Numbered from the stretch's first letter, positions 43,297 to 53,153 are shown. The stretch: 64,000 nt of DNA from Johnsonella ignava ATCC 51276 (GCF_000235445.1 NZ_JH378830.1:218967-282966); one strand, 5' to 3'. Numbers and translations: made by a program. The notes: a model not told the origin generated them from the letters alone.

Positions 43297-43320
43297 AGGT
43301 GTCAAAAGTATTTGACACCT
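43297..43320. repeat. Perfect 10-base hairpin (REP-like)
   Basis: AGGTGTCAAA (43297-43306) pairs perfectly with TTTGACACCT (43311-43320) around AGTA. The 15-base core TCAAAAGTATTTGAC reappears in inverse orientation at 23793-23807, just after a flavoprotein gene. Confidence 0.8.
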
Positions 43321-43373
43321 ATTGATACAGGATTGCTACAGCCTCGCTTCTGGCAATCCCTACAAAAATATTC
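43319..43373 (+). repeat. Dispersed 55-base repeat, copy 1
   Basis: It matches 57905-57959 at 49 of 55 positions. It contains a 7-base stem GGATTGC (43330-43336) with GCAATCC (43353-43359); the copy at 57905 keeps part of that stem using a G-T pair, suggesting the structure is selected. Confidence 0.8.
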
Positions 43374-43424
43374 GTAATTCGCTCATTTTTTTACAAAAAA
43401 TGGCTACTTACTCATATTTTTTGT

Positions 43425-43487
43425 GTGTCAAAAGTATATAAATTCTATTGCAAGCAGGCTTGCATCGAATTTATATACTTTTGACAC
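43425..43487. repeat. Perfect 21-base inverted repeat with inner stem
   Basis: Arms 43425-43445 and 43467-43487 pair at all 21 positions (outer end GTGTCAAAAGTAT). An inner stem GCAAGC/GCTTGC forms the tip. It starts with the same 13 bases as the 43297 hairpin core. It ends about 50 bases before the exporter start and has no T-run, so it is probably not a simple terminator. Confidence 0.85.
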
Positions 43488-43538
43488 TTGTATCATATTA
43501 TAACTGCTGCCGTATTATAAAAAATAGGAGGTTAATAT

Positions 43539-44930
43539 ATGGGCAAAAATGTTGAGTCCGAAGTGGAAAAAATCATGAGTGAAAATAATAATGCAGGTAC
43601 TGCGAAAAAAAGAAAGAAAGGCCTTGGAAAGTTAAAGATATTTTTTATAATACTCGGTTTGATTATAGTTATTTTTATTGTTAAAGGGCTTTTAGGCGGC
43701 AAAAAGGCTGCGGCAGTTCCAGTTGAATCATCAGTCCTTGAAAAGGGTCATATAGAAGATGCATTAAATGTTACAGGACCTGTTGAGGGAACAGACAGTG
43801 TTACAATAACTTCAGGAATACACGGAAAGATAACTGAGATTAATGTAAAAGAGGGTGATGAGGTTGTAGCGGGTGAGACTATTCTTGCAAAGATAGACAC
43901 CCAGGAGCTTCAAAGCAGGCTTGAAACTGCAAGAGGCAACTATGAGCTTGCAATAGCAAATAAAGACGAAAAAATTAAAAATGATCAAAGTTCATATAAC
44001 AAAGCGGCACAGGCTTTAAATGCCGCACAAAACGAGTACAACAGAAAGGCGGAGCTTGTTGCCGCCGGAGCTTCACCTCAGTCCGAACTTGATTCCGCAG
44101 CCAATGCATTAAACAGTGCAAGGGCTGATATGGCACAGTACAGAACAAAAGATGGTAAGCTGGATCCCGGAGAATCATATGACATACAGATAAGCAATGC
44201 GAAGCTTGAGGTTGAAAGGCTTGAAAAGCAGCTTGAAGATGCAACGCTTATAGCACCTATAAGCGGCACTGTTACAAGAGTTTTCGCAAAAGTGGGCAGA
44301 TTTGCTGATCAGGCTGTTGACAATAACCCGACTTTAATTACTATTGAAAAACTTGACAAACTTCAGTTAAGACTTTCTGTAAGTGAATATAGTATAGGCA
44401 AAGTAAAGCTTGGACAGAAAGTTGATATCTCCGCCGATATGCTTGGCAGCGAAAATACAGTACAGGGTACTGTTGAAAAGATAAGTCCTTCAGGTGAGGA
44501 AAGGCAGGGCAACTCAGGTGAGAGGGTTATACCGGTAAATGTAGGTATAGCTGACGGCAGCGGTCTTATTTCAGGTATAAATGCGAAGGCAAAGATAGTA
44601 ATTCAGGAAAAAGATGATGTATACACAGTTCCGATAGGAGCCATAGGAGATGATGGAAACGGTCAGAGTATGATGCAGTTTATTGAAGAAACCGGAGACG
44701 GGAAAACAGGGGTTATAAAGGCGGTGCCTGTAGAGACAGGTATCGAGGGCGAGCTTAATGTTGAACTTCTTGAGGATTCGCTAAAGAGCCTTGATACATC
44801 AAAGCCTTTAAGATATATGTCAAAGTACGATCCTTTGATTGCAGACGGCACAATGGTTGATTATATGATGCTGACAATGATGCCTGACGCTCAGTCAGGT
44901 GCTCAGTCAGCACCTGCACAAAGTCAGTAA
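43539..44930 (+). CDS. HlyD/MacA-type exporter adaptor subunit
   Basis: The 463-residue protein has a short cytoplasmic leader, one membrane helix (about residues 30-47), a first lipoyl half (GKITEINVKEGDEVVAGETI, near 100-120), a coiled-coil hairpin rich in Ala/Gln/Asn (about 125-220), and the second lipoyl half (LIAPISGTVTRVFAKVGRF). It then has beta-barrel and membrane-proximal domains. In Gram-positive bacteria such adaptors work with a MacB-like ATPase and permease, which follow here. The tail is rich in Ala, Gln and Ser. An AGGAGG site precedes the ATG. Confidence 0.9.
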   Translation: MGKNVESEVEKIMSENNNAGTAKKRKKGLGKLKIFFIILGLIIVIFIVKGLLGGKKAAAVPVESSVLEKGHIEDALNVTGPVEGTDSVTITSGIHGKITEINVKEGDEVVAGETILAKIDTQELQSRLETARGNYELAIANKDEKIKNDQSSYNKAAQALNAAQNEYNRKAELVAAGASPQSELDSAANALNSARADMAQYRTKDGKLDPGESYDIQISNAKLEVERLEKQLEDATLIAPISGTVTRVFAKVGRFADQAVDNNPTLITIEKLDKLQLRLSVSEYSIGKVKLGQKVDISADMLGSENTVQGTVEKISPSGEERQGNSGERVIPVNVGIADGSGLISGINAKAKIVIQEKDDVYTVPIGAIGDDGNGQSMMQFIEETGDGKTGVIKAVPVETGIEGELNVELLEDSLKSLDTSKPLRYMSKYDPLIADGTMVDYMMLTMMPDAQSGAQSAPAQSQ

Positions 44931-45013
44931 TAAATATAGTTTTTGTTTATTCCTGTTATAAAATATAATTAATCTGTGATTATTATAAACTTATTTTTGA
45001 TAGAAAGGATAGC

Positions 45014-45757
45014 TTGACATATATGGATGAAATAATAATTCTTGAAGATCTTGTCAAGATATATGATACCGGGGCTATAAAGGTGCTTGGACTTAACAGG
45101 ATAAACCTGAGCATTAAACGGGGGGAATTTGTAGCCATAATGGGACATTCGGGTTCCGGTAAATCCACACTGTTAAATATACTTGGCTGTTTGGATCGAC
45201 CTACACTGGGACATTACTATCTTGACGGTGTGGATGTTGCGGATATGACACAGGATGAATTAAGCAGGGTCAGGAACAAAAAAATAGGATTTGTTTTTCA
45301 GTCATTTAACCTTATAAGCCGTATGACAGTATTAAAAAATGTTGAAGTTCCTATGATTTATGCTAAGCTCGGACCTGCTAAAAGAAGGCAGAAAGCTGCC
45401 GAACTTCTTGAACAGGTGGGGCTTGGGGCGAGGATCAACCATGAACCGAATGAGCTTTCAGGCGGACAGAGACAAAGAGTGGCAATAGCAAGAGCGCTTG
45501 CAAACGACCCTCCGCTTATACTTGCTGACGAGCCTACCGGAAATCTTGATTCTCAGGCATCGGTTGAAATAATGGAGCTTTTTGCCAAGCTGCATCAAAA
45601 CGGTTCAACAGTTGTAGTTGTAACGCATGAGGATAATATAGCCGAATATACACACAGGATACTTACATTTAAGGACGGTGTACTTGAAAGTGATCGTATA
45701 AATGAATCCCCTACTCCTGTAAGCGATAATGTCGGTTTAGGTTCCAGAAAGAGTTAA
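45014..45757 (+). CDS. ABC transporter ATP-binding protein, MacB/LolD type
   Basis: The protein has Walker A GHSGSGKST, a LIGHT Q-loop (FVFQSFNLI), signature LSGGQRQRVAIARAL and Walker B LILADEPTGNLD, typical of lipoprotein- or peptide-exporting MacB-family ATPases. The TTG at 45014 lies five bases after GAAAGG; the ATG at 45023 is 14 bases away, so TTG is favoured. It sits between the adaptor gene and the permease gene. Confidence 0.92.
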   Translation: MTYMDEIIILEDLVKIYDTGAIKVLGLNRINLSIKRGEFVAIMGHSGSGKSTLLNILGCLDRPTLGHYYLDGVDVADMTQDELSRVRNKKIGFVFQSFNLISRMTVLKNVEVPMIYAKLGPAKRRQKAAELLEQVGLGARINHEPNELSGGQRQRVAIARALANDPPLILADEPTGNLDSQASVEIMELFAKLHQNGSTVVVVTHEDNIAEYTHRILTFKDGVLESDRINESPTPVSDNVGLGSRKS

Positions 45758-45769
45758 GGGAGGGATAAT

Positions 45770-46993
45770 ATGGTAGTAGAAAATCTTAAGATGGCAATTG
45801 CGGCACTTGTTGCAAATAAGATGAGATCATTTCTTACAATGCTTGGAATAATAATAGGTATAGGCTCAGTTATAGCTATTGTTGCAATAGGTGATACGGT
45901 AAGGCGTATAGTTTCAAGTATTTATGAAAACTTTGGTGCAACTCAGTCTATTATATATCCTAATTTTCAGGACGATAGCGGTTATAGACTTAGCGACGAT
46001 TTTACAAAGGATGATATTGAAACACTTAAAAAGGTGTTTGGAAATCAGCTTGCATATATAGATACAAATGGCTCTGCAAGCGGAGATGTTAAGACCAGGA
46101 TGGGCATAAATAAGGTTACATTAACCGGTGCCGATTATAATTTTATAGATTTTCAGTCGTTTAAAATCACAAGCGGCAGATTCTTTTCACAAAGTGATAT
46201 AAAACAGCAAAGATATGTAGCAGTAATTGAGGATACGGCAGCTCTTAAAATGTTTGGCACTGAGAATGCTACAGGCAGAACTTTCAGACAGAAGCTTAAC
46301 GGTGCATTAAGAGAATTTCTTGTAATAGGAATTTATCATCTGGATATATCTCCTGTACAGAAACTGTTTATGGGAAATAATCAGAGTGTAAGTGCCTACA
46401 TACCGTCATCTTTCTTTTATGGAAATGATGAAAGTACCGCTTTCAGTTTGCGTATATTTGCAGATAAGAGCTTTAAAGGAGAAAAGCTTGCAAGATTTAA
46501 TAATGATTTTATAGAATATCTGGCAAAGATGAAAAACAGAAAAAAGGAAGATTACTACATAGTTGATGTCGGAGCACAAATGTCGCAGGTAGACCAGTTT
46601 TTAGGCGGAGTGTCGGTAGCTATGGGAGGCATTGCGGCAATATCGCTTTTAGTAGGCGGTATAGGCATTATGAATATAATGCTTGTATCCGTTACTGAAA
46701 GAACAAGGGAGATAGGAACAAGGAAGGCACTAGGTGCAACTACCGGAGATATACTTACTCAGTTTCTTATAGAATCGGCAGTTATTTCTGCCATAGGAGG
46801 GACGATAGGCATTATAATAGCTTCTGCAGGCATGTCTATAGTAGGTGCACTGCTTAAACAAAGTGTGGTTATAAAACCTGTTGCCGTATTGCTTGCAGTA
46901 GGATTTTCAGCAGTTGTAGGTATATTTTTCGGTATTTATCCGGCACAAAAAGCTGCAAAGAGAGATCCTATTGAATGTCTTAGATATGAGTAG
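45770..46993 (+). CDS. ABC transporter permease, MacB/FtsX type
   Basis: The 407-residue protein has the MacB layout: one N-terminal helix (SFLTMLGIIIGIGSVIAIVA, residues 19-38), a large extracytoplasmic domain (about 45-280) and three C-terminal helices with SVTERTREIGTRKALGATTGDI before them. The ribosome site GGGAGGG is 12 bases after the ATPase stop. With the two preceding genes it makes a complete tripartite exporter; the substrate is unknown. Confidence 0.92.
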   Translation: MVVENLKMAIAALVANKMRSFLTMLGIIIGIGSVIAIVAIGDTVRRIVSSIYENFGATQSIIYPNFQDDSGYRLSDDFTKDDIETLKKVFGNQLAYIDTNGSASGDVKTRMGINKVTLTGADYNFIDFQSFKITSGRFFSQSDIKQQRYVAVIEDTAALKMFGTENATGRTFRQKLNGALREFLVIGIYHLDISPVQKLFMGNNQSVSAYIPSSFFYGNDESTAFSLRIFADKSFKGEKLARFNNDFIEYLAKMKNRKKEDYYIVDVGAQMSQVDQFLGGVSVAMGGIAAISLLVGGIGIMNIMLVSVTERTREIGTRKALGATTGDILTQFLIESAVISAIGGTIGIIIASAGMSIVGALLKQSVVIKPVAVLLAVGFSAVVGIFFGIYPAQKAAKRDPIECLRYE

Positions 46994-47041
46994 AAATAAT
47001 TTTTTTATAGGATTTCAAAAAGTGTAAAATATAAAGTATTT

Positions 47042-47079
47042 AGGCATATTATATTATTTATAATATGCCTTGCTTTTTG
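47042..47079 (+). terminator. Terminator between exporter and parE
   Basis: GGCATATTATA (47043-47053) pairs perfectly with TATAATATGCC (47059-47069), followed by TTGCTTTTT. It ends the exporter operon 20 bases before the parE start. Confidence 0.85.
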
Positions 47080-47098
47080 TAGAAATTTGGAGGTTTAA

Positions 47099-49027
47099 AT
47101 GGCTGGATTGGCAGACAGGGCATATAATGCAGACAGTATAAATGTTTTGGAGGGACTTGAGGCTGTACGCAAGAGACCGGGGATGTATATAGGAGGGGTA
47201 GGTGCAAAGGGACTTAACCATCTTATATATGAACTTGTGGATAATTCGGTTGATGAGCATCTTGCGGGATATTGCAGCCGAATAAATATAATTCTTGAAA
47301 AAGACGGTTCATGTACTGTATCCGATAATGGCAGGGGAGTACCTGTTGAAATGCATAAGAAAGGGGTTTCAGCAGCCAGAATAGTATTTTCGACTCTTCA
47401 TGCCGGAGGCAAATTTGACAGCCGTGTCTATAAAACAAGCGGAGGACTGCATGGAGTAGGTTCTTCGGTGGTGAATGCACTTTCATCAAAATTTAATGTC
47501 AAAATTTCAAGAAACGGATTTATATATCAGGATACTTATAAAAAGGGTGTGCCTACAACTAAGCTGATTGACGGACTTTTACCGGTTATCGGAAAAAGCA
47601 GGCAAAGCGGAACAAATATAAATTTCATACCTGATGATGAAATATTTGAAAAAATAAAATTTAGGGCTGACTGGCTTAAATCAAGGCTTCATGAGACGGC
47701 ATATTTAAATCCGGAGCTTACTATAGAGTATGAGAATAAAAGAGAGGGCGAGGAAGAAAAGCTTACCTATCATGAACCTGAAGGTCTTGTTGCATATATT
47801 AAAGAATTAAATAAGGGCAGACAGGCTCTACATGCACCTGTTTATTTTAAAGGCAGCATTGAAAATATTGAGGCACAGATTTGTATACAGTTTGTTGATG
47901 CTTTTGAAGAAAATATTTTAGGATTCTGCAATAATATATTTACGCAGGAGGGCGGTTCACATATAGTAGGCTTTAAAACAAGATTCACTCAGCTTATAAA
48001 TTCATATGCCAGAGAACTTGGAGTTTTAAAAGAAAAAGATGCAAACTTTACAGGTGCCGATACCAGAAACGGTATGACTGCACTTGTTTCTATAAAACAC
48101 CCTGATCCTATGTTTGAAGGTCAGACCAAGACAAAACTTGCAAATGCGGATGCTGCAAAAGCAATAGGAAATATTACAGGAGAATGTCTTACAAGATATT
48201 TTGACAGGAATCTTGAAGTTCTAAAGACAGTTATAGCCTGTGCCGAAAAATCGGCTAAAATAAGAAAGGCTGAAGAAAAGGCAAGAACCAACCTGCTTTC
48301 AAAAGCGAAATTTTCATTTGATTCAAACGGAAAGCTTGCGAATTGTGAGTCGAGGGATCCTAAAAAATGTGAGATATTTATAGTTGAGGGAGACTCTGCA
48401 GGAGGGTCGGCAAAAACCGCAAGAGACCGCAGATATCAGGCGATACTTCCTATAAGGGGAAAGATACTTAATGTGGAAAAGGCGTCTATTGATAAAGTTC
48501 TTGCAAATGCAGAGATAAGAACTATGATAAATGCTTTCGGCTGCGGATTTTCAGAAGGATATGGCAATGATTTTGATATAAGCAGATTAAAATATGATAA
48601 AATAATTCTTATGACTGATGCAGATGTTGACGGAAGTCATATAGATACTCTTCTCCTCACATTTTTGTATAGATTTATGCCTGAGCTTATATATGACGGT
48701 CATGTTTATATAGCCATGCCGCCGTTATATAAAGTGGTTTCTAAAAAGGGGGAAGGCGTATATCTGTACAATGACGGAGAACTTGACGAGTATAAAAAAA
48801 GACATAAGGCTCCGTTTGTACTGCAAAGATATAAGGGGCTTGGAGAGATGGATGCTTCACAGCTTTGGGAAACTACTCTTGATCCCCAAAGACGTGTGCT
48901 TAAAAGGATTGAAATAGAGGATGTAAGGCTTGCAGGAGAACTGACACAGATTCTTATGGGATCGGAGGTGGCTCCGAGGCGTGAATTTATTTACAACCAT
49001 GCCAGAGAGGCTGTTATAGATGCATGA
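47099..49027 (+). CDS. parE: Type IIA topoisomerase subunit B (ParE-like)
   Basis: The 642-residue protein has the GHKL ATPase pocket: VDNSVDEHLAGY (near 47-58), DNGRGVPV (near 77-84) and TSGGLHGVG (near 114-122). It also has a TOPRIM domain with VEGDSAGGSAKTARD (near 427) and DADVDGSHI (near 505). It forms the ATP-driven half of a heterotetrameric topoisomerase with the following gene. Gyrase B or Topo IV B is decided mainly by the partner, which lacks a GyrA box. GGAGG precedes the start. Confidence 0.88.
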   Translation: MAGLADRAYNADSINVLEGLEAVRKRPGMYIGGVGAKGLNHLIYELVDNSVDEHLAGYCSRINIILEKDGSCTVSDNGRGVPVEMHKKGVSAARIVFSTLHAGGKFDSRVYKTSGGLHGVGSSVVNALSSKFNVKISRNGFIYQDTYKKGVPTTKLIDGLLPVIGKSRQSGTNINFIPDDEIFEKIKFRADWLKSRLHETAYLNPELTIEYENKREGEEEKLTYHEPEGLVAYIKELNKGRQALHAPVYFKGSIENIEAQICIQFVDAFEENILGFCNNIFTQEGGSHIVGFKTRFTQLINSYARELGVLKEKDANFTGADTRNGMTALVSIKHPDPMFEGQTKTKLANADAAKAIGNITGECLTRYFDRNLEVLKTVIACAEKSAKIRKAEEKARTNLLSKAKFSFDSNGKLANCESRDPKKCEIFIVEGDSAGGSAKTARDRRYQAILPIRGKILNVEKASIDKVLANAEIRTMINAFGCGFSEGYGNDFDISRLKYDKIILMTDADVDGSHIDTLLLTFLYRFMPELIYDGHVYIAMPPLYKVVSKKGEGVYLYNDGELDEYKKRHKAPFVLQRYKGLGEMDASQLWETTLDPQRRVLKRIEIEDVRLAGELTQILMGSEVAPRREFIYNHAREAVIDA

Positions 49028-49060
49028 TAATATAATTAAAATTTAAATTTTGGAGAAGAG

Positions 49061-51316
49061 ATGCCTGAAACAATAATTAGAACTGAATATTCAGAGGAGA
49101 TGCAAAAGTCCTACCTGGATTATTCAATGAGTGTAATTACGGCACGTGCAATACCTGATGCAAGGGACGGTCTTAAACCGGTGCAAAGGCGTGTATTGTA
49201 TGATATGTCAGAGCTTAAGTTAAATTCAGATAAACCGCACAGGAAATCTGCCCGTATAGTCGGTGATACTATGGGTAAATATCATCCTCATGGAGATTCA
49301 TCAATCTATGAAACCCTTGTAGTTTTAAGTCAGGAATGGAAAAAAGGTATGCCTCTTGTTGACGGGCATGGAAATTTCGGTTCTATAGAGGGTGATGGTG
49401 CGGCAGCTATGCGATATACCGAAGCAAAGCTTAAAAAATTTACAGAGGATGTGTATCTGAGAGATCTTGATAAAACTGTTGAATTTATATCAAATTATGA
49501 TGAAACGGAAAAAGAGCCCGAAGTGCTTCCGGTAAGAGTTCCAAACCTGCTTATAAACGGTGCTGAGGGAATTGCCGTGGGCATGTCAACCTCAATTCCC
49601 ACACATAATCTCTCTGAGGTATGTGATGCCTGCATTGCATATATTAAAAATCCGGATATAAGCACAGCGGAGCTTATGTGTTATATTAAAGGACCTGACT
49701 TTCCGACAGGAGGTATAGTTGCAAATAAAAGTGAACTTCAGGAAATATATGAGACCGGAAGCGGTAAGCTTAAGCTTAGGGGAAAAGTAGAGGTTGAGCT
49801 TGGCAGGAAAAAGGCTGATCGTGATAGATTGATAATATCACAGATTCCCTATACCATGATCGGTTCGGGTATTAACAAGTTTCTTCAGGACAGTGCCGCA
49901 CTTGTTGAAACAAAAAAGCTTCCCGAGGTGGTTGATATAAGCAACCAGTCGGATAAGGACGGTACAAGGATAGTATTTGAGTTAAAAAGAGATGCTGATA
50001 TAGACAGAGTCAAGTCGATACTTTTTCAAAAGACAAGGCTTGAAGACAGTTTCGGTATAAATATGCTTGCAATAGTTGACGGAAGACCGGAGACTTTAAG
50101 TCTTAAACTTATACTTAAGCATTATCTTAAGTTCCAATATGAAAATACAAATAAAAAATACAGTATACTTTTAAGCAGGGAGCTTGAGAAAAAAGAGATA
50201 CAGGAAGGACTTATCACTGCCTGCGATTGTATAGATTTAATTATTGCGATATTAAGGGGTTCACGTTCTCTTGCAGATGCGAGGGAGTGTCTTATAAACG
50301 GCGATATATCCAATATAAAGTTTAAGTCGGATACTTTCAGGAAACAGGCACAAAAGCTCAGATTCACAAAAAATCAGGCACAGGCAATACTTGAAATGAG
50401 ACTTTATAAACTTATAGGTCTTGAGATAGATGCTCTTTTAAAGGAACATAAAACCGTGCTTAAAAATATAAAAAATTATGAAAAAATATTATCATCAAAA
50501 AAAAGCATGGACAATGTAATTATAGCGGATCTTAAAAAAATCAAAGAAGAATACGGTTTCACGAGAAAAACCCGGATAGAGGATTCGTCATCCGCAGTTT
50601 ATGAAGATGAAGCGGCTGAACCTGAAAAAGTGGTTTTTTTAATGGATAGATTCGGATACTGTAAAACTGCAGACAAGGCTGTATTTGAAAAAAATTATAC
50701 TTATGAAACCGCATTAAATGATTATAAATATGTGTTTGATGCAATGAGCGATGAGATGCTTTGTATATTCACCGATAAAGGAGTTATGCATCAGGCAAGG
50801 CTGTCTGATATACCTTTTAAAAAACTTAAAGATAAAGGTGTTCCTATAGATAATGTATGCAGGTATAATGCTGACGAAGAACATATTCTTTTTATAAAAA
50901 ATTCAGGAAGTCTTAGAGAAAGAGAGATTTTATTTGTAACAGTAAATGGATATATAAAAAAGACCTCGTTTGGAGAATTTATTACGAATAACAGACATAT
51001 ATCAGCGACAAAACTTTCAGATAAAGACAGATTGGCAGCAGTTGAACTTATAGAGCCTGATGATGCGGAGATCATTATAGTATCAGATAAGGGATATGTA
51101 CTTAGATTCTTAATTGATGAGATCAATCTTTTAAAGAAAACAGCAAAAGGTGAAAAGGCTATGAAGCTTTCACAGGGAGAAGCTTTAGATAATATATATC
51201 TTATAAGATATAATGAAAATAAAGATAGATATATAAGAGTAAAAGATGGTAAATTGCCGCTAAGCCGTATAAAATCAGGGCACAGAAATGAGAGAGGAAG
51301 CAGATATAAGCTTTGA
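49061..51316 (+). CDS. parC: Type IIA topoisomerase subunit A (ParC-like)
   Basis: The 751-residue protein has DGLKPVQRRVLYDM (about residues 36-49), the quinolone-determining KYHPHGDSSIYETLV with Ser and Glu at the susceptible positions, and catalytic Tyr119 in AAMRYTEAKL. The C-terminal beta-propeller is present, but I see no GyrA-box QRRGGKG, which supports a Topo IV (decatenation) role rather than gyrase. The gene follows parE by 33 bases. Fluoroquinolone-type resistance residues are not evident. Confidence 0.88.
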   Translation: MPETIIRTEYSEEMQKSYLDYSMSVITARAIPDARDGLKPVQRRVLYDMSELKLNSDKPHRKSARIVGDTMGKYHPHGDSSIYETLVVLSQEWKKGMPLVDGHGNFGSIEGDGAAAMRYTEAKLKKFTEDVYLRDLDKTVEFISNYDETEKEPEVLPVRVPNLLINGAEGIAVGMSTSIPTHNLSEVCDACIAYIKNPDISTAELMCYIKGPDFPTGGIVANKSELQEIYETGSGKLKLRGKVEVELGRKKADRDRLIISQIPYTMIGSGINKFLQDSAALVETKKLPEVVDISNQSDKDGTRIVFELKRDADIDRVKSILFQKTRLEDSFGINMLAIVDGRPETLSLKLILKHYLKFQYENTNKKYSILLSRELEKKEIQEGLITACDCIDLIIAILRGSRSLADARECLINGDISNIKFKSDTFRKQAQKLRFTKNQAQAILEMRLYKLIGLEIDALLKEHKTVLKNIKNYEKILSSKKSMDNVIIADLKKIKEEYGFTRKTRIEDSSSAVYEDEAAEPEKVVFLMDRFGYCKTADKAVFEKNYTYETALNDYKYVFDAMSDEMLCIFTDKGVMHQARLSDIPFKKLKDKGVPIDNVCRYNADEEHILFIKNSGSLREREILFVTVNGYIKKTSFGEFITNNRHISATKLSDKDRLAAVELIEPDDAEIIIVSDKGYVLRFLIDEINLLKKTAKGEKAMKLSQGEALDNIYLIRYNENKDRYIRVKDGKLPLSRIKSGHRNERGSRYKL

Positions 51317-51401
51317 TACCTGAAAGATGAAATAGTATATAAAATACATATGAGTGCAATTATTATAATAACAATATAATTATAATAATATAATAATCAA
51401 T

Positions 51402-51454
51402 AAAAAACACCGGATTTTAAAATTCAAAAGAATGTTAAAATCCGGTGTTTTTTT
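51402..51454 (+). terminator. Strong terminator after parC
   Basis: CACCGGATTTTAA and TTAAAATCCGGTG form a 13-base stem, preceded by A6 and followed by T7, which makes it usable in both directions. The loop is 14 bases. Confidence 0.93.
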
Positions 51455-51456
51455 AA

Positions 51457-51515
51457 TTGACAAATATATACACTTTATAATATAATCGATATACATACAT
51501 TTGGTACGAATGTAT
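51457..51515 (+). promoter_or_regulatory. TetR-operon promoter with palindromic operator
   Basis: TTGACA (51457-51462) and TATAAT (51481-51486) are 18 bases apart. Right after the -10, ATACATT (51495-51501) and AATGTAT (51509-51515) form a perfect 7-base inverted repeat with a 7-base centre. This is where a TetR dimer would block transcription, so autoregulation by the downstream TetR gene is likely. Confidence 0.75.
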
Positions 51516-51604
51516 ATTTTAATAAAGATATAGTAATACAAAAAAATTATGGAAACGCCGGACAAGTGTTTCCTAAGGACTAAACAATTCAGGAGGTGGA
51601 GACT

Positions 51605-52279
51605 TTGGCAAGAAATAAATATCCTGAAAAGACTGTTGAGAAAATTTTGGAAGTATCTTACAGGCTTTTTGTAACAAAGGGTTATGAAAATGTAGTTATA
51701 CAGGATATAGTTAATGAACTTGGAGGGCTTACAAAGGGGGCTTTATATCACCACTTTAAGTCAAAGGAAGCGATACTTAAGGCTTTATTTGAAAAGATGT
51801 GCAGTGAGCATAATATTGTAGAAAGAGCCGCCAAGTATCCGGAGCTTAATGTGGCTGAAAAGATAAAGGCAGTATATATGGATTCATGTTATGATGAAAA
51901 AATAAGAGAATTTGATATAGATACTTTGCCTCTTGTATTGAATCCGCATTTTTTTGCGAATTTTTATAAATTTAGTATGAAGATGTGTGCAAAACAGTTT
52001 ATGATACTTATTGAAGAAGGTATAAAAGACGGTTCGCTTTCGGTAGATCCTTTATATATTAAAGAAAGTGCGGAACTTTTTACACTTTTAACTAAGATCT
52101 GGCTGCTGCCGAACCTGTTAGATGAAAGTCTTGAGGAGCAGCAGAAAAAGATAGATGTAGTTAAGATGGTGCTTGATGCTATCGGCCTGCCTCTTTTTGA
52201 TGAAAAAACAATGTATATGGTAAGACATTATATGGAATTATTTTATAAGGCAGATGAAAAACGGGGTAATACCGTATAA
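51605..52279 (+). CDS. TetR family transcriptional regulator
   Basis: The protein begins ARNKYPEKTVEKILEVSYRL, then the helix-turn-helix VVIQDIVNELGGLTKGALYHHFKSKEAIL, standard for TetR. The GTG at 51596 overlaps the AGGAGG ribosome site, so the TTG at 51605 (8 bases after it) is the better start, giving 224 residues. The C-terminal domain, which binds the inducer, is variable. It precedes a three-gene exporter operon and has a palindromic operator in its promoter. Confidence 0.9.
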   Translation: MARNKYPEKTVEKILEVSYRLFVTKGYENVVIQDIVNELGGLTKGALYHHFKSKEAILKALFEKMCSEHNIVERAAKYPELNVAEKIKAVYMDSCYDEKIREFDIDTLPLVLNPHFFANFYKFSMKMCAKQFMILIEEGIKDGSLSVDPLYIKESAELFTLLTKIWLLPNLLDESLEEQQKKIDVVKMVLDAIGLPLFDEKTMYMVRHYMELFYKADEKRGNTV

Positions 52280-52316
52280 TATATATAAAGTATGTGAGAT
52301 GACGGGGTATTAATAT

Positions 52317-53153
52317 ATGATAAATAATGCAAAAAAAGGTAGAGAAAAAGAAAGTGATGCCGTGGATTTTACAAGTCAATATAATACCGGAGGTGCAGAT
52401 ATAAGTTTGACAGATAAAAAATCGTATAATAAATCAGCAGGAAAGTTTGAACATAAGCTTATCACCGCAAGAAATATATATAAAGAGTTTACACTTGGGG
52501 AAGTAAAGGTTAAAGCGCTTAATGATGTCAGTTTTGATGTATATGAGGGTGAGCTTATAGTTATCTTAGGCCCTTCAGGTTCCGGAAAGTCAACACTTTT
52601 AAATATACTTGGAGGTATTGAAACTGTAAGTTCAGGTTATATAACATATATGGATATTGATATAAGCAGTATGAATGAAAAAGAGCTTACTGATTTCAGG
52701 CGTTCAAATATAGGTTTTATTTTTCAGTTTTATAACCTGATGCCGAATCTTACCGCCCTTGAAAATGTTGAGCTTGCTGCAGAGATGTCGCCGGATCCGC
52801 TTGATCCGGATGAGCTGTTAAAGCAGGTTGATCTCTGGGAAAGAAGAGAACATTATCCGGGAAAAATGAGCGGAGGACAGCAGCAGAGAGTTGCAATAGC
52901 AAGGGCTATATGTAAAAATCCTGATCTTCTTTTATGTGATGAACCTACAGGAGCACTTGATATCGCTACGGGGGTACAGATTTTAAAATTACTTGTGGAT
53001 TTTAATAAAAAATATAATAAAACTATAATGATAATCACACATAATGAAAATGTAGCAAAAATAGCTGACAGGGTATTTTATATTAAGGACGGTATGATAA
53101 GGAAAATAGTTGAAAATGAAAATCCGGCAGACCCTGATGAGGTAGTATGGTAA
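52317..53153 (+). CDS. ABC transporter ATP-binding protein, MacB/LolD type (second system)
   Basis: The 278-residue protein has Walker A GPSGSGKST, Q-loop FIFQFYNLM, signature MSGGQQQRVAIARAI and Walker B LLLCDEPTGALD. The N-terminal 45 residues (polar, Lys/Asp/Ser-rich) are an extension not seen in the paralogue at 45014; the first ATG has only GGGG upstream, so a later start cannot be excluded. It lies 37 bases after the TetR stop. Confidence 0.9.
   Translation: MINNAKKGREKESDAVDFTSQYNTGGADISLTDKKSYNKSAGKFEHKLITARNIYKEFTLGEVKVKALNDVSFDVYEGELIVILGPSGSGKSTLLNILGGIETVSSGYITYMDIDISSMNEKELTDFRRSNIGFIFQFYNLMPNLTALENVELAAEMSPDPLDPDELLKQVDLWERREHYPGKMSGGQQQRVAIARAICKNPDLLLCDEPTGALDIATGVQILKLLVDFNKKYNKTIMIITHNENVAKIADRVFYIKDGMIRKIVENENPADPDEVVW

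Larger units (their letters stand above)
42985..43538. other. 554-base intergenic region with structured repeats
   Basis: The first 300 bases are A/T-rich and otherwise featureless. Bases 43297-43487 carry a series of hairpins and a repeat shared with 57905-57959. No open frame with a ribosome site is present until the AGGAGG site of the exporter gene. Confidence 0.6.

Noticed and set aside
51596..51604. GTG start for the TetR gene
   Set aside because: The GTG lies on the AGGAGG ribosome site itself; the TTG at 51605 has proper spacing and gives the usual TetR beginning.
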